From assembly GCA_001972305.1 (NCBI GenBank), contig BDDD01001372.1:7242-71241 (forward strand): a stretch of 64,000 nucleotides of DNA, in the 5' to 3' direction. Each line of letters begins with the position of its first letter. Positions within the stretch are counted from its first letter, which is position 1. The notes beneath the pieces are model-generated. The model had not been told where the DNA came from and made no database searches. It saw only the letters and a list, made by a program, of their open reading frames with translations. The translations under genes were made by a program, and so were the position numbers. This DNA is from Cephalotus follicularis (taxonomy: Eukaryota > Streptophyta > Magnoliopsida > Oxalidales > Cephalotaceae). Positions 1-9,445 of this stretch are shown here, piece by piece.

Positions 1-680
1 TTCCACGCTTCCACTGCGCTTTCACTTTCACGACATTACCGTAACACTTAACAATACACTTTCATGTTATTTCAATTCATTCCTCTGATAATCGTCTAGA
101 GGCTAACTGTTACGTATACCGTAACGAACCAGCATATTTAGGTAGTTAGCTACACACACCACCCAAACATACAATTCACAACAACTCTGTCACTTTCCAT
201 TACCATTTCATCAATACAATACATTAATTCCATTTATTTATTTTTAGGAGACGTAGGTTCGTTACCGCCTCATTCCCAAAAATTTCTTCAATTTCGCCCA
301 CCGTTTCCATTACCACGCTTCCGTTTCACACTTCGATATCAAATCGGAGGCCAATAGGGAATTTCTCGCCCTCCTGGTCTTCCAAAGTACTTTCCAGTTT
401 CCTTATGCGGCAGTCCGCATAACTTTTATGCTCTGTTTCGCATCGGTAACAGCCTTTTTCGGTGCCAACTTTGGTCCCAAAAGACCCCGTTCACACACTT
501 GAACTTAATAAAATGGAAAACAGTGTTGGAATCCTTGTCGAATACTGAGAGTTTCTTGTAATTTTCTCCGAATCGGGACGTAAAAACGAGGGTCCATGTC
601 AGACACCACGTATATCAACACTTCGTGAAGCCTTACATTCTCTTTAATGTACAAGACTGCTATCCTTTCAAGAGAGTAGA
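1..680 (-). pseudogene. Ty3/gypsy integrase core, decayed
   Basis: On the minus strand, interrupted pieces of a gypsy integrase core can be read. Around 550-660 a stretch contains VSDMDPRF, matching the family's second catalytic region (usually SDRDPRF), preceded by a segment resembling 'REIVRLHGVP'. Further down (about 370-450) is a piece resembling the post-core 'RQKSYAD' segment. Stops and frameshifts are frequent, so it cannot encode a working enzyme. It lies downstream, in minus orientation, of the reverse transcriptase, RNase H and integrase zinc-finger remnants at 889-2780, which is the normal gypsy pol order. The element continues beyond the window start. Confidence 0.6.
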
Positions 681-888
681 TAGCCCTGATCGCAAGGAGA
701 AAAGCACTCTTAGAGGAGCGATTAGTAATTATTCATGTAACATTCAGGTTGATCGTTGTCTTTGATAAACTAAGACGCTTCCCATTGTGCTGCTCTGATT
801 CACGATATATACTTTACCTTCCAGGGTAGACATCGATCTCGTAAGTTGAGAGCAAAGCAAGCCCGTGGTAACGGTGCTCACTCTTTAT

Positions 889-1540
889 TTACATCATTAT
901 GAGTTTCAGATCCCAGTATATCTTGCTAATCACCGGATGCACCGAAAACACGGAGGGGTGAGAATATAACAACAGCTCATCCCTATAATTTTTGCCTCGG
1001 GATCTTATTAATTCGTCACCAGAAATATATTTCCATTCACCTTGATCATTCATTGTAGCCTTAGGCAGCATTTCACCCGTCATTGAGTTTTCCAATAATA
1101 TTGGCGTTCTTGTATACGAGAAGTCGTTAAGCATGCTAACTGGTGGCTTAGTACGTTTGTCACAACGTTACCTTTGCCTAAACGGTACTGGGTCCATGAT
1201 TACAGTCATTGGGTAACTCCATGAGGTGTATATGGTCACTTCTCTGTGTTTGCATCAAGTCAAAACTCAAACCATTGCCTGATGCGTCACTATACACCAC
1301 AATGAATGATGGCGTATAGGGTCTCCTTCACTACTATCCGGCAAAGTCAAGATAGGCGCAGAAGTGGACGATATTGGAGTCCCTGGAAGCTCCGTTCACA
1401 TTGTCCATTCCATTCAAAAGCTGCATTTTTCTGCGTCCATCAAGTCAGAGGAGTAGCTGTGCGCGAGACTCCTCCAACAAAACGACAGTAGCATCCTGCC
1501 ACGCCTAGGAAGCTTCCTCTCATTATTGAGTATGTTTGTA
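889..1540 (-). pseudogene. Ty3/gypsy RNase H and integrase zinc-finger remnant
   Basis: The minus strand around 1260-1310 reads VYSDASGNGL, the RNase H motif of gypsy elements with its first catalytic Asp. Just before it (1370-1480) are fragments resembling the 'TPLTRLTRKN' connection region. The open stretch 889-1134 contains GEWKYISGDEL and a His-rich end (SHPSVFSVHPVISKIYWDLK), which fits the H2C2 zinc-binding domain before the integrase core. Frameshifts and stops separate the pieces. Known from the family: these domains follow reverse transcriptase. Inferred: this is one decayed copy with the pieces at 1-680 and 2090-2780. Confidence 0.6.
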
Positions 1541-1559
1541 AGGCAAGGGTCAGGATGCA

Positions 1560-2085
1560 CATAAGGGGGAGTTCATAGTTGTCAGGGGAAATCTCGGTGT
1601 TGTACACTCACAATGTGAAGCGCTTGGCATGCCCAGCAAAGCTTTGAACAGTGCTCAACACTATGGTATGTTTAGGACACTAGGTGTTCATCCTCGGCGT
1701 TATATGCCATTCGTAGCAGAGGAGAGTTCTTACGCAAGGGAACTACGGTACACTACACCATTGTGTCCTCGGCTGCCTGAGTTAGAGCTTGGGACAAAGG
1801 CTCGGCATGCATGGCAGAGAAAAGCTCAGTACAGGCCGGTGCATAGTTGCTATGCTCATCGTTGCTCGTAGAGAGCTGGTCATGTCATGGCTTGCTCGGA
1901 CATTACCAGAGGAACATCATACACGGTACCTTGGTTGCAGGGCAGTGGCACCTCGGTGCATGACATGGCTCCTCGGATGCTTGTTAGTGGAGCTCGAGAT
2001 GGAGAGCTCGGCACTGTTACATGCAGAGGAGCGCCATGCGCGTTACCATGGACGCATCGGTCCTCAGATCTCCGTCACATTCATT
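1560..2085. repeat. GC-rich repeat block interrupting the gypsy pol
   Basis: This block is more GC-rich than its surroundings and full of short recurring words such as GCAGAGGAG, CTCGGCATGC and GGAGAGCTCGG. The same words fill 5050-6290, and related ones occur inverted in 7730-8210. It separates the reverse transcriptase end (about 2090) from the RNase H remnant (below 1540), where a gypsy element should be continuous, so it looks like an insertion or internal expansion. Open frames within it have no recognisable protein similarity. Confidence 0.5.
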
Positions 2086-2089
2086 GATC

Positions 2090-2780
2090 GTTTCCAGACT
2101 TTACCCACTTCAACCTTTGAAGGATCCACTTAACAATCTGGTACTGGGTATGATATGTCCCCAAAAGGCTACGTCTGCCAACCAGAATTTTTCGTTTATT
2201 GAACTTGGCATATAACCAACGATCTCTAACAGTCTGCAATGCCAAGTGTAGATGTTCTCTATGCTTTGTCATTATCTTGAGTACACCGGGATACCATCAA
2301 TTACAATAAAATGATCAAGATATGGACTGCATACTTGATTCATCAAACTTAGAAGTGTAGCGGGGCATTGGTCACCCCGAACAATATCACCATAACTTTT
2401 CATAGTGTCAATAGCGTGATCCAAATACCGTTTCCAGAATATCCTCCTTCTGGATTCTGGGTTGATGATATCCAGCTCTCAGATCCAGCTTTAGAGAACA
2501 CCGTGGATATCCTCAGTCAATCAAATGACTCATCGATATGCAGCAGCAATTATTTATTCTCAACAGTCACTTTATTGAGCTGCCGATAATCGGTGCCTAT
2601 TTGTAATGATCCGTCCTTCAATCAAGACTGGTGCTTTACATGGAGAAACACTCGGTCCCATGAAATCCTTATCGAGTAGCTCCAACAATTCCTCATTTAA
2701 TTCCTTCAGTTTAGGGGGCACCATTCGACGGGGAGCTCTTGATATAGGTGATATTCCGGTATCAAGTCTGTAGAGACTCT
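2090..2780 (-). pseudogene. Ty3/gypsy reverse transcriptase, decayed
   Basis: Reading down the minus strand: [16 protein letters not shown] (2690-2760), [11 protein letters not shown] (about 2630), [13 protein letters not shown] (about 2560-2600), FGVTNAPLHF (about 2380), and VIDGIPVYS at about 2281-2313. The last is the YxDD-box position, whose second Asp is now Gly. HLHLALQTVRDRWLYAKF follows at about 2200-2255. These are the ordered landmarks of a Tekay/Del-like gypsy reverse transcriptase. At least two frame changes and several stops separate them. It is dead. Confidence 0.75.
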
Positions 2781-3697
2781 ACAGCTCTATCAGGTAGTAG
2801 AGGCGTTAGTTTCCTAGTTCACGTTCGAGTATCCATTAATCACCGGGTCAACCTCTAATTTAGGTACTCATTTATTACCGTCCATAGCATGTACCAGGCA
2901 AGTATCACAACTTTGCCTTATGAGCCTATGAGTCTTCATAGTGAACATTATTTGGTTTGGTTAGCGTTCCAAGGCTAGAACGAAGACTGCTCTGGCATAT
3001 CAAAGGTCACACCTTCCTGTCTCAATCCTTGCACGTATTACGTGCATTAGCCCATCATTCCATAATCCTTTCGTGACCGTGCAATCCGAAATTATTCAAT
3101 TCGTTATTCACAATCCATTCATAACAGTCCATTTAGTCTCATTCCACTATCTTAGCATTCTATCGGGAATCTAGAAGCTGACTAGGTATGTATATGTCAT
3201 CCCATACCAACATATACATAAATAGTTAACATCTAGTGGTTGACTAAATATATATATACCGTCCCATACCAGTGTATATACAAGTAGTTAACCGCATCCC
3301 CTTTTTTTAATCAGTCATTCGTTCACTTAGTCGTTCAATCCATTATGCAATCAATCATGCACCCAATTACTCATTGGCTAGTCCCCGAGGGTTCTAGCTT
3401 AGGGTCCCTTAAACCATTCAGTCTATCAATCGGTCAGCCGGTCACTTATCCATTCCCTTCGTCATGGGCTCGTTACCATTTCAGCCTCTTGGGCTACATT
3501 CACTTCTTCTGCATCTCTCAGAGTTCAAGTACGTCCATTCAACGTCTCGGTTCTTACTCCTCGTGCAGTTCTATTTCGACGACCGTCTAATTTCTCCTTT
3601 GTATAACTTTAAAGGGTTAATATCCACGTGTTTATCCGCATGCAGTAACTTTATAAGCCAAGGACTCCTTACTGGGGTATCCAGAATAGGAGAACCG
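2781..3697. other. Gypsy leader/gag region without coding remnant
   Basis: This stretch between the reverse transcriptase remnant and the primer-binding site should hold gag and protease in an intact gypsy element. It is too short (about 0.9 kb) and I can read no gag, zinc knuckle or protease motif in it. Two copies of a roughly 67-bp unit ending in AGTTAAC lie in tandem at about 3176-3292, built on TATGTATA-like words and the phrase TCCCATACCA. Confidence 0.4.
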
Positions 3698-3699
3698 CG

Positions 3700-3711
3700 G
3701 CTCTGATACCA
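3700..3711 (-). promoter_or_regulatory. Primer-binding site of the minus-strand gypsy element
   Basis: The minus strand reads TGGTATCAGAGC, the usual primer-binding site complementary to the 3' end of initiator methionine tRNA. It sits 4 bases after an LTR end of the form GGGGCGTTACA (ending at 3716). This fixes the orientation of the gypsy element: LTR at higher coordinates, internal region toward position 1. Confidence 0.8.
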
Positions 3712-4490
3712 AAACTGTAACGCCCCAAACCCCAAGGGTCAACCCCCAAGGTTTGACGCGCTACTAACAGTATCATTCATTTAATATTCAGCGGAAATTA
3801 GGACATTTCAACAAAATAATAATGCATGCGGAATAAATTCAATTTAATAATCACTTGTGTGGATATTACCCAATGTTATACAATACAGTTCATAAAAATT
3901 CTGCCACATGTCGGCAGGTCAAGGAATACAATAATCAAAAATATAAATAAGTCGGTCGTCGATCTGCTGTGGAGGAGACTCACCCGGGGCTTCAATCCTC
4001 GGCTAGCTGCGAAGCTCCACCTGTACCTGACCCATTACATTAAAATGCAATGGGTCAGCGACCACTGGTCGTGTAGGAACTACAACCCACTCATGCATAG
4101 AGATGCAGATGCAGCAAGCAACATGCAATGCAAATGAGAGATGCAATGTATATAACAGCGTAATCCAATCAATGAACAGTGAAAGATAGTATCATTCCAT
4201 AACAATCATTAACAATTATTATAAACTTTCTCTCGGCATCCCTTACTGAAGGAGGAGCGATAACGCGCTCCAGACGTTAAGGTAAAGGAGACAGAACAGG
4301 AATAATCATCATCATGCTCTTATCCTCGGACTACTCTACTCGAATCATAATAAAAATCATAGTACAGAGGAGTCTAGTCCGGTCACCCTATGGTCCGGTC
4401 AATATACATGGTTCACCTTTGGGATCACCAGCCCGTGGAATTCTCCTCCGGTTCACCTGCTGAGCGGTTCACCCTTTGCTCACCTGCTCG

Positions 4491-4658
4491 CGGTTCACCC
4501 CTTGGATCACCAACCTTGGCGGAATTCACCCTTAGGTTCACCATTGGCGGTTCGCCCGAGGATCACCTGCCTCGCGGTTCACCCCTTGGATCACCAACCT
4601 TGGCGGAATTCACCCTTAGGTTCACCATTGGCGGTTCGCCCGAGGATCACCTGCCTCG
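4491..4658. repeat. Two identical 84-bp tandem repeats
   Basis: Copies at 4491-4574 and 4575-4658 are identical as far as I can compare by eye, with a partial third copy from 4659. The unit is built from shorter GGTTCACC and GGATCACC motifs that also occur, diverged, at 4410-4490 and 4659-4720. Because 84 is a multiple of three, an open frame runs through the array, but it shows no protein family. Confidence 0.85.
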
Positions 4659-5049
4659 CGGAGTTCACCCCGTAGGTTCACCTGCTCGGCGGAATTCTCC
4701 CCTGTTGGGCTCACCTGCCTAAGGTCATTTAACTAAATCTTTTCTTTTTACATTTTATTCCCTAATTTCATTTCCTTCCCTGGCTTATTTCCCTTTTTTT
4801 TTCTTTGGTTTCCTTAAGCCATTTCTTAAGCCAGACCAGGGCTCACCATTGTGTAGGACACTTTCCTTGCACAAGGTTCACCTCAGCACGTGCTAAAGTA
4901 ATGAGCATGTTTTCTTCCCATATTTATTACTACCTACACTTATCTCCCTATGCGCATTACACTATTATTGCATGCTTTCATTTCCTTATATTTTAATACT
5001 TCTACTGACACTCTGCAAACATCCTCACATTATATATATATATAGGACG

Positions 5050-6290
5050 CTAGGCGTGTGCAGAGCATCAATCGTGGTGCCAGGCTTACCTTCCTTTCAA
5101 GAATACTATTGGACACCATGCTCATATTCATTGGACTCTTAAGAGAGCACCACACGGCACTAGGCAGAGGGAAGCTCAGCGTAACAGAGGATGAGCTCTC
5201 ACGCATTGGGCGCATGGCAGAGGGTGACGCCCATGGTAGAGGAACGCTCAGAGCCTTAGGACGCATACATGGAGACAGAGATGCACTATACTGGTGTATT
5301 CTCGGCGGGTGACTCCTCGGACGCATGGTCATCTTGGATCATGGCGTCCCGGGCATGTGGCAATGGCTTTCCAGGCATGTGGCAGAGGAAGCTCACCTGG
5401 TAGAGGAAGCCACTGTTGGATTCTCGGACGCAAGGAGAACTCGCATGTATAACAAGCTCGGACGCTGCCAAAGGTTCAACTGTGGCGTTGCCTGCTCGGC
5501 ATGCTTGGAACATGGATGCATGCGCAGGATGCACGCTGTGAATGGTGGAGAGCTGGGCACCTTGCATTCTCGGTACAAAGGCTTCTCAGCGTGTGTGGTG
5601 GAGAGAGCCATGGGCAGCACTCATGGCACCTCGACCCGTGACTGCACGATAACCCGTCATGCTCAGGCGTTCGATGGGAGCAGCAGGTGTGCTTCTAACG
5701 TTAGCAGTGGAGCTAGGCATTGGGATCCTCGGCACCCTGGACTTGCAGAGGATGTATGCTAGGGAAAAGGGTGTCCTCGACACCTTGGTGTCCTCGGCGA
5801 CTGGAGTGAACGGAGCATGCTCAGAGGACAATGGCGTCCTCTACCCAATCATCCTCGGCAATGGCACAGTGGAGATCCATGGTGACACCTCGGCAATGGC
5901 TCCTCGGCATCTTGGCATCCACTGAACCTATGTGAGGGACGGTGGTTAGCTCAGCCATGGCACTACCTACTTGTCACTATTCATTTCCATGCTCAGATGC
6001 ATGGCACTACATGCCTGAGGACGCATGCATGCGTGACGGGGAGCTCGGGCCACGTACCTGTGGGAGAGCTTGGCGACGCACGTCACTTGCATGCCTAGGA
6101 TGCATGCAGAGGAGAGCTAGCCTCAGACGCATAGTTATGGCAGGCCCGGGGCGTTCACCATGGAAGGCTCTAGCGTCACACCATGCTCGAGCATGACATG
6201 TATACACACAATGCATACTTAGGACGCGTGACGATGGCATTTCTCTTAAGCAGACTATGGCACAACGTCTTTGAGCATAGCACCTAGCCA
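5050..6290. repeat. GC-rich degenerate repeat block in the LTR
   Basis: About 1.2 kb made of recurring words (GCAGAGGA, AGCTC, CTCGG, GCATG) and many SphI/NsiI-like GCATGC and ATGCAT palindromes. Open frames on both strands are a by-product of the GC content. It shares words with 1560-2085, and the 15-mer CTCGGACGCATGGTC at 5316-5330 occurs inverted at 7825-7839 in the neighbouring LTR. Confidence 0.6.
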
Positions 6291-6429
6291 AGTCTAATTA
6301 TTTAATAAAATCCATATACAGTGCATATGCATTCATTATATCCAACTATTATTGGTTATGAATTTGACATTTAATCTTAAATAAAGTACAAGAAAAAGAT
6401 AGGTTAAAATCAATATTTATCTAAATTAT

Positions 6430-6665
6430 TTTAGGTGGGATAGAACTCCGATGGGGTTCCAACAGAGATTTGCCCCAGTGGGGCTACGGGGATTTGCCCC
6501 AGTGGGACAAATGCGAGGGAAATATTGTCCTTGTGGAGCAGGAGTAGGGGAAGAAACTCATCCCCGCTTGCTGGGCGGGACAGGGACGGGACAAGTTTTT
6601 TTTTGCAGCGAGGCGGGGGTAGGGGGAGTGAAATTTGCCCCTACCCACCCCATTGTCATCCATGA
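6430..6665. repeat. G/C-run repeat resembling a plant transposon end
   Basis: Runs such as TTTGCCCCAGTGGGG (repeated twice), GGGCGGGACAGGGACGGGAC and CCACCCCATTGTCATCC stand out from AT-rich flanks. Similar G-run/C-run segments are common at the ends of hAT-like plant elements. No terminal inverted repeat or target duplication was found, so the class is a guess. A second segment of the same style is at 15110-15340. Confidence 0.35.
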
Positions 6666-6940
6666 TGGTAAGTTGACATTCCAGCTTTGTTGCACCTCAA
6701 TTTTATTTTATTGCTAAAAGAGAGTTTTTTTTATCCATCGTACAACAAACAATCCTATAAAATTTAAAAGATAAATTTTATTCTTTGTCTCAATATAATT
6801 CAATTTTTAAATAAAAACTTTATTCTTCAATACTCCTTAAAATTTTTGCTCACAATTTCAATCTTAGTTCTCAAGACTTAGCTTTTTTGAAGAGCCTTCC
6901 TTCTCTTGACCTTTCTTTTGGTCCTCTCATAGCTTTAACC

Positions 6941-8469
6941 TGTAAAGGCCCTAAATATTATTAAGAATTATCATTGAGCTTTGTAATAATTTTTCCATTT
7001 TTTTGGCTGGGCCCGAATTTTATGATGTATTTATTTGGGCCGTAATGGAGCATAATTTGTGAACTTGGGCTAAATGAATTATGTTATTCTCTTTGAGCCG
7101 GATTTAATAGTATAATTGGAATTTTGGGCTTGTATGTGAAAAGCTTAATTTGGCCCAAGAGGAGGAGGCTGACCCAAGCCCAGGAATGGCCTTTCACCCG
7201 TTGGTTTGGTCTAGAAAGTTCCAGACTCTTTCAATGGCTATTATAAAAGGAAAATGGGACCTGTGAGACACACTTTTCAGTCATTTTCTTCACAATTCGT
7301 TCCAGGGAATTCGGGAGAGAAAGAGATAATGGGAGTGTGGACAAGTGGGGCACTGTCCATGGAGCCCCCATGTCCTCCACACCCCATTTGTATAAATTAA
7401 ATTCCCCTTCCCTGGGAGTAAGGCGGTGTGTAAGGAGGTAGAAATTGGCAAGTTAGAAGTGTAGCAGTCCCCAGCTTTAAGGAAAGCCAGGATTTACGAG
7501 GAGAAGAGGAAGCATCTCTGTTTTCAACCTTTACCCAGGTAGGTTGCTCCATGTCCGAGTGCCTACCAGCATGTTTGTGTGTTATTGTTTGTCTGTCTAT
7601 TGTGTGAATTTAATGTCTATTGCCTGTGTACAATTGCTATTGTTGATTGTTGCATTAGAAAGTAGATTATGATTAATTGTTTGGAGGACGTTGTTGAAAC
7701 ACGTGAGCCATTGTGCATTTGGTAAGTGGCCTATGCGCCGGGCAACATTATCCCTGCACCTTGCTACTCGTCATGCCCGTTAGCGTCACCTACAGAGTCG
7801 CCGAGATGAAGGATGGGCTCTCCTGACCATGCGTCCGAGCATGGCGATGTGCTGAGCTCCTTGCCGGTGGATGCCTGAGTTCCTTCATTTCCAACATGCT
7901 CCAAGTATGCGTTCAAAGTATGCTATTTACGATCCCTGTATAGCATGCCAGACCTGTGTTGAGCTCCACTGCCAACGCCAGGAGTGCCGGGAAATCAAGT
8001 ATAAGCCAGGACAATGCCTGGGGTGACATGCCCGAAGAGACGATGCCCGGGGTGACATGCGCCTGAGGAGATGTGATGCCAGGGCAGACATGCCCGAGCT
8101 CCTCTGTCAATGCCTGGGGAGCCATGTGCCCGAGGTGGTGACGCCAGAGGAGTCGTGCCGGGATGCCATGCCAGGAATAGGTTGTGGAGGCACAGCGCAG
8201 CAGCACTAAGGATAATGGATTGTGTAAGTTCCTCCTCGACAGTACGCTTTTATGGATGAAATTATAGGAAATACTTATGTAAATTTTTATTTTATCTGCT
8301 GGTTGTAGCAGAGCATTTTATATGTTCGAACTGGGTCTGTATATCCACACATTAGATAAAGAATTATGATTATGATTATTTAAGTTTTTTTTTGGTATTG
8401 ATTAATGATGTTTGTACGGATTGCCACGTGTCGAGTCATGGGGCCCAACCCACAGTTTGGGGCGTGACA
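6941..8469 (+). mobile_element. Plus-strand gypsy-type LTR, probably a solo LTR
   Basis: The segment starts TGTAAAGGCCCTAA and ends TTTGGGGCGTGACA, terminal sequences like those of Tekay/Del LTRs. Its inside order fits an LTR read on the plus strand: a GGCCC-rich U3, a TATA box near 7241, a leader with a possible splice donor (CAGGTAGG near 7538) and a GC-rich block (7730-8210). The flanking five bases are TAACC on the left (6936-6940) and CAACC on the right (8470-8474), a 4/5 target duplication. No primer-binding site follows 8469; copia gag sequence follows instead. The alternative is that it is part of one very large minus-strand LTR running from 3716 to 8469. Confidence 0.55.
7239..7249 (+). 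promoter_or_regulatory. TATA box of the plus-strand LTR
   Basis: The sequence TATTATAAAAG followed about 30 bases later by an ACACACTTTTCAG-type pyrimidine-rich leader looks like a plant RNA polymerase II core promoter. Its orientation agrees with the LTR being on the plus strand, opposite to the neighbouring gypsy remnant. Confidence 0.45.
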
Positions 8470-9445
8470 CAACCACATCTTCTGCAACCTCCACAACTCC
8501 TACCACCACTTCTTCTCCTGCTGTTATCTCCCCTACAAATATCATTCAACATCTTCCTATAAAGCTTGACAGATCTAATTATTTATTATGGAAATCCCAA
8601 TTCCTTCCACTGCTCCATGCTCATGACCTTTATGGGTATGTTGATGGATCTTTCCTCTGTCCCCCTCAATTCTTACCTTCTAACCCCACCCACCATAAAT
8701 CCTGCATATACTCTTTGGCACAAGCAAGATCAGATAATTCTCTCATGGATATATGCCTCTCTTACAGAACACTCAATGACTCATGTTATCTCTCTCACTA
8801 GTTCTCATGACGTCTGGACTCATCTGGCATGTATTTATGCCCCTCAATCTCAAGCTCATATAATGCAACTCAAATATCAATTACTTCAACTCAAACGTGG
8901 TACTATGTCCATCTCTTATTACTTTACAAAGTCAATGGAATTGTTGCCAATCTTTCTACTTATGCTAATCCAATTTCTGAACAAGATACCATACTGAGCA
9001 TCTTTCGTGGTCTTGGACCTGAATATGATTCTTTTGCTACATCTATTACTGCTCGGCTAGACCCGATGTCTCTTGATGACTTTAATGGCCTTCTCCTCAG
9101 CCAAGAAATACTCAAAGAACAAGCTGCTCCTCACTTAGATCTGCCTACTGTTGAAGCCAATCTTAGCACTAAAAGTGCTCCTAACACTACTCAATCCACC
9201 TTTTCTGATCGGTGCAATTCTTAAGGTCTATGTAATAACAATTTTGGCTGAGGGTGTGGGAGGGGTCAAGGCTGAGGTGGCATAACACAACAGTCCTGGT
9301 CATCCCAACCTCTACTGCCTACTCCATCTTCACCTTGTCAAATCTGCCATCGCAACAACCATACTGCTGCCTCATGCTATCACCGATTTGATTCAAATTA
9401 TCAAGCTTCCGCTTCAAACAATCGGCATACTTCCTCTGCTCTCTT
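8470..9445 (+). pseudogene. Ty1/copia gag (first element), frameshifted
   Basis: The gag starts abruptly after the LTR end at 8469 without its initiator. It carries KLDRSNYLLWKSQFLPLL (copia gag N-terminal motif), then YVDGS. The frame changes near 8700 and back near 8935, then continues through IFRGLGPEYDSFATSI, the usual gag core end. Stops follow from 9222. A CCHC zinc knuckle (CQICHRNNHTAASC) is readable at 9336-9377 in the original frame. The protein is broken by at least two frameshifts and several stops. Confidence 0.8.

Larger units (their letters stand above)
3716..6290 (-). mobile_element. 5' LTR (or LTR part) of the minus-strand gypsy element
   Basis: The left edge at 3716 is firm: TGTAACGCCCC on the plus strand is the LTR terminus, next to the primer-binding site. 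The right edge is not resolved; 6290 marks only the end of the GC-rich block. Inside, from left to right, are a moderately AT-rich part, the GGTTCACC-rich part with two exact 84-bp repeats (4491-4658), a T-rich part and a GC-rich block (5050-6290). A TATA-like run at 5032-5046 could be promoter-related. No gene is supported; the open frames at 4390-4722 and 5030-6290 reflect repeat composition. Confidence 0.5.

Noticed and set aside
4491..4720. CRISPR array
   Set aside because: The repeats are directly adjacent without unique spacers, and the window is plant nuclear DNA.
4390..4722. 110-codon frame with 28-residue repeats
   Set aside because: It arises because the 84-bp noncoding repeat is a multiple of three. 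No known repeat-protein motif, start context or neighbours support it.
5030..6291. Several overlapping open frames on both strands
   Set aside because: The block is GC-rich repeat DNA within an LTR. Frames exist on both strands with Cys/His-rich composition and no family resemblance.
3716..8469. A single 4754-bp LTR
   Set aside because: Kept as an alternative only. The plus-strand promoter near 7241, the TAACC/CAACC flanks of 6941-8469 and the inverted shared 15-mer argue for two LTRs in opposite orientation.
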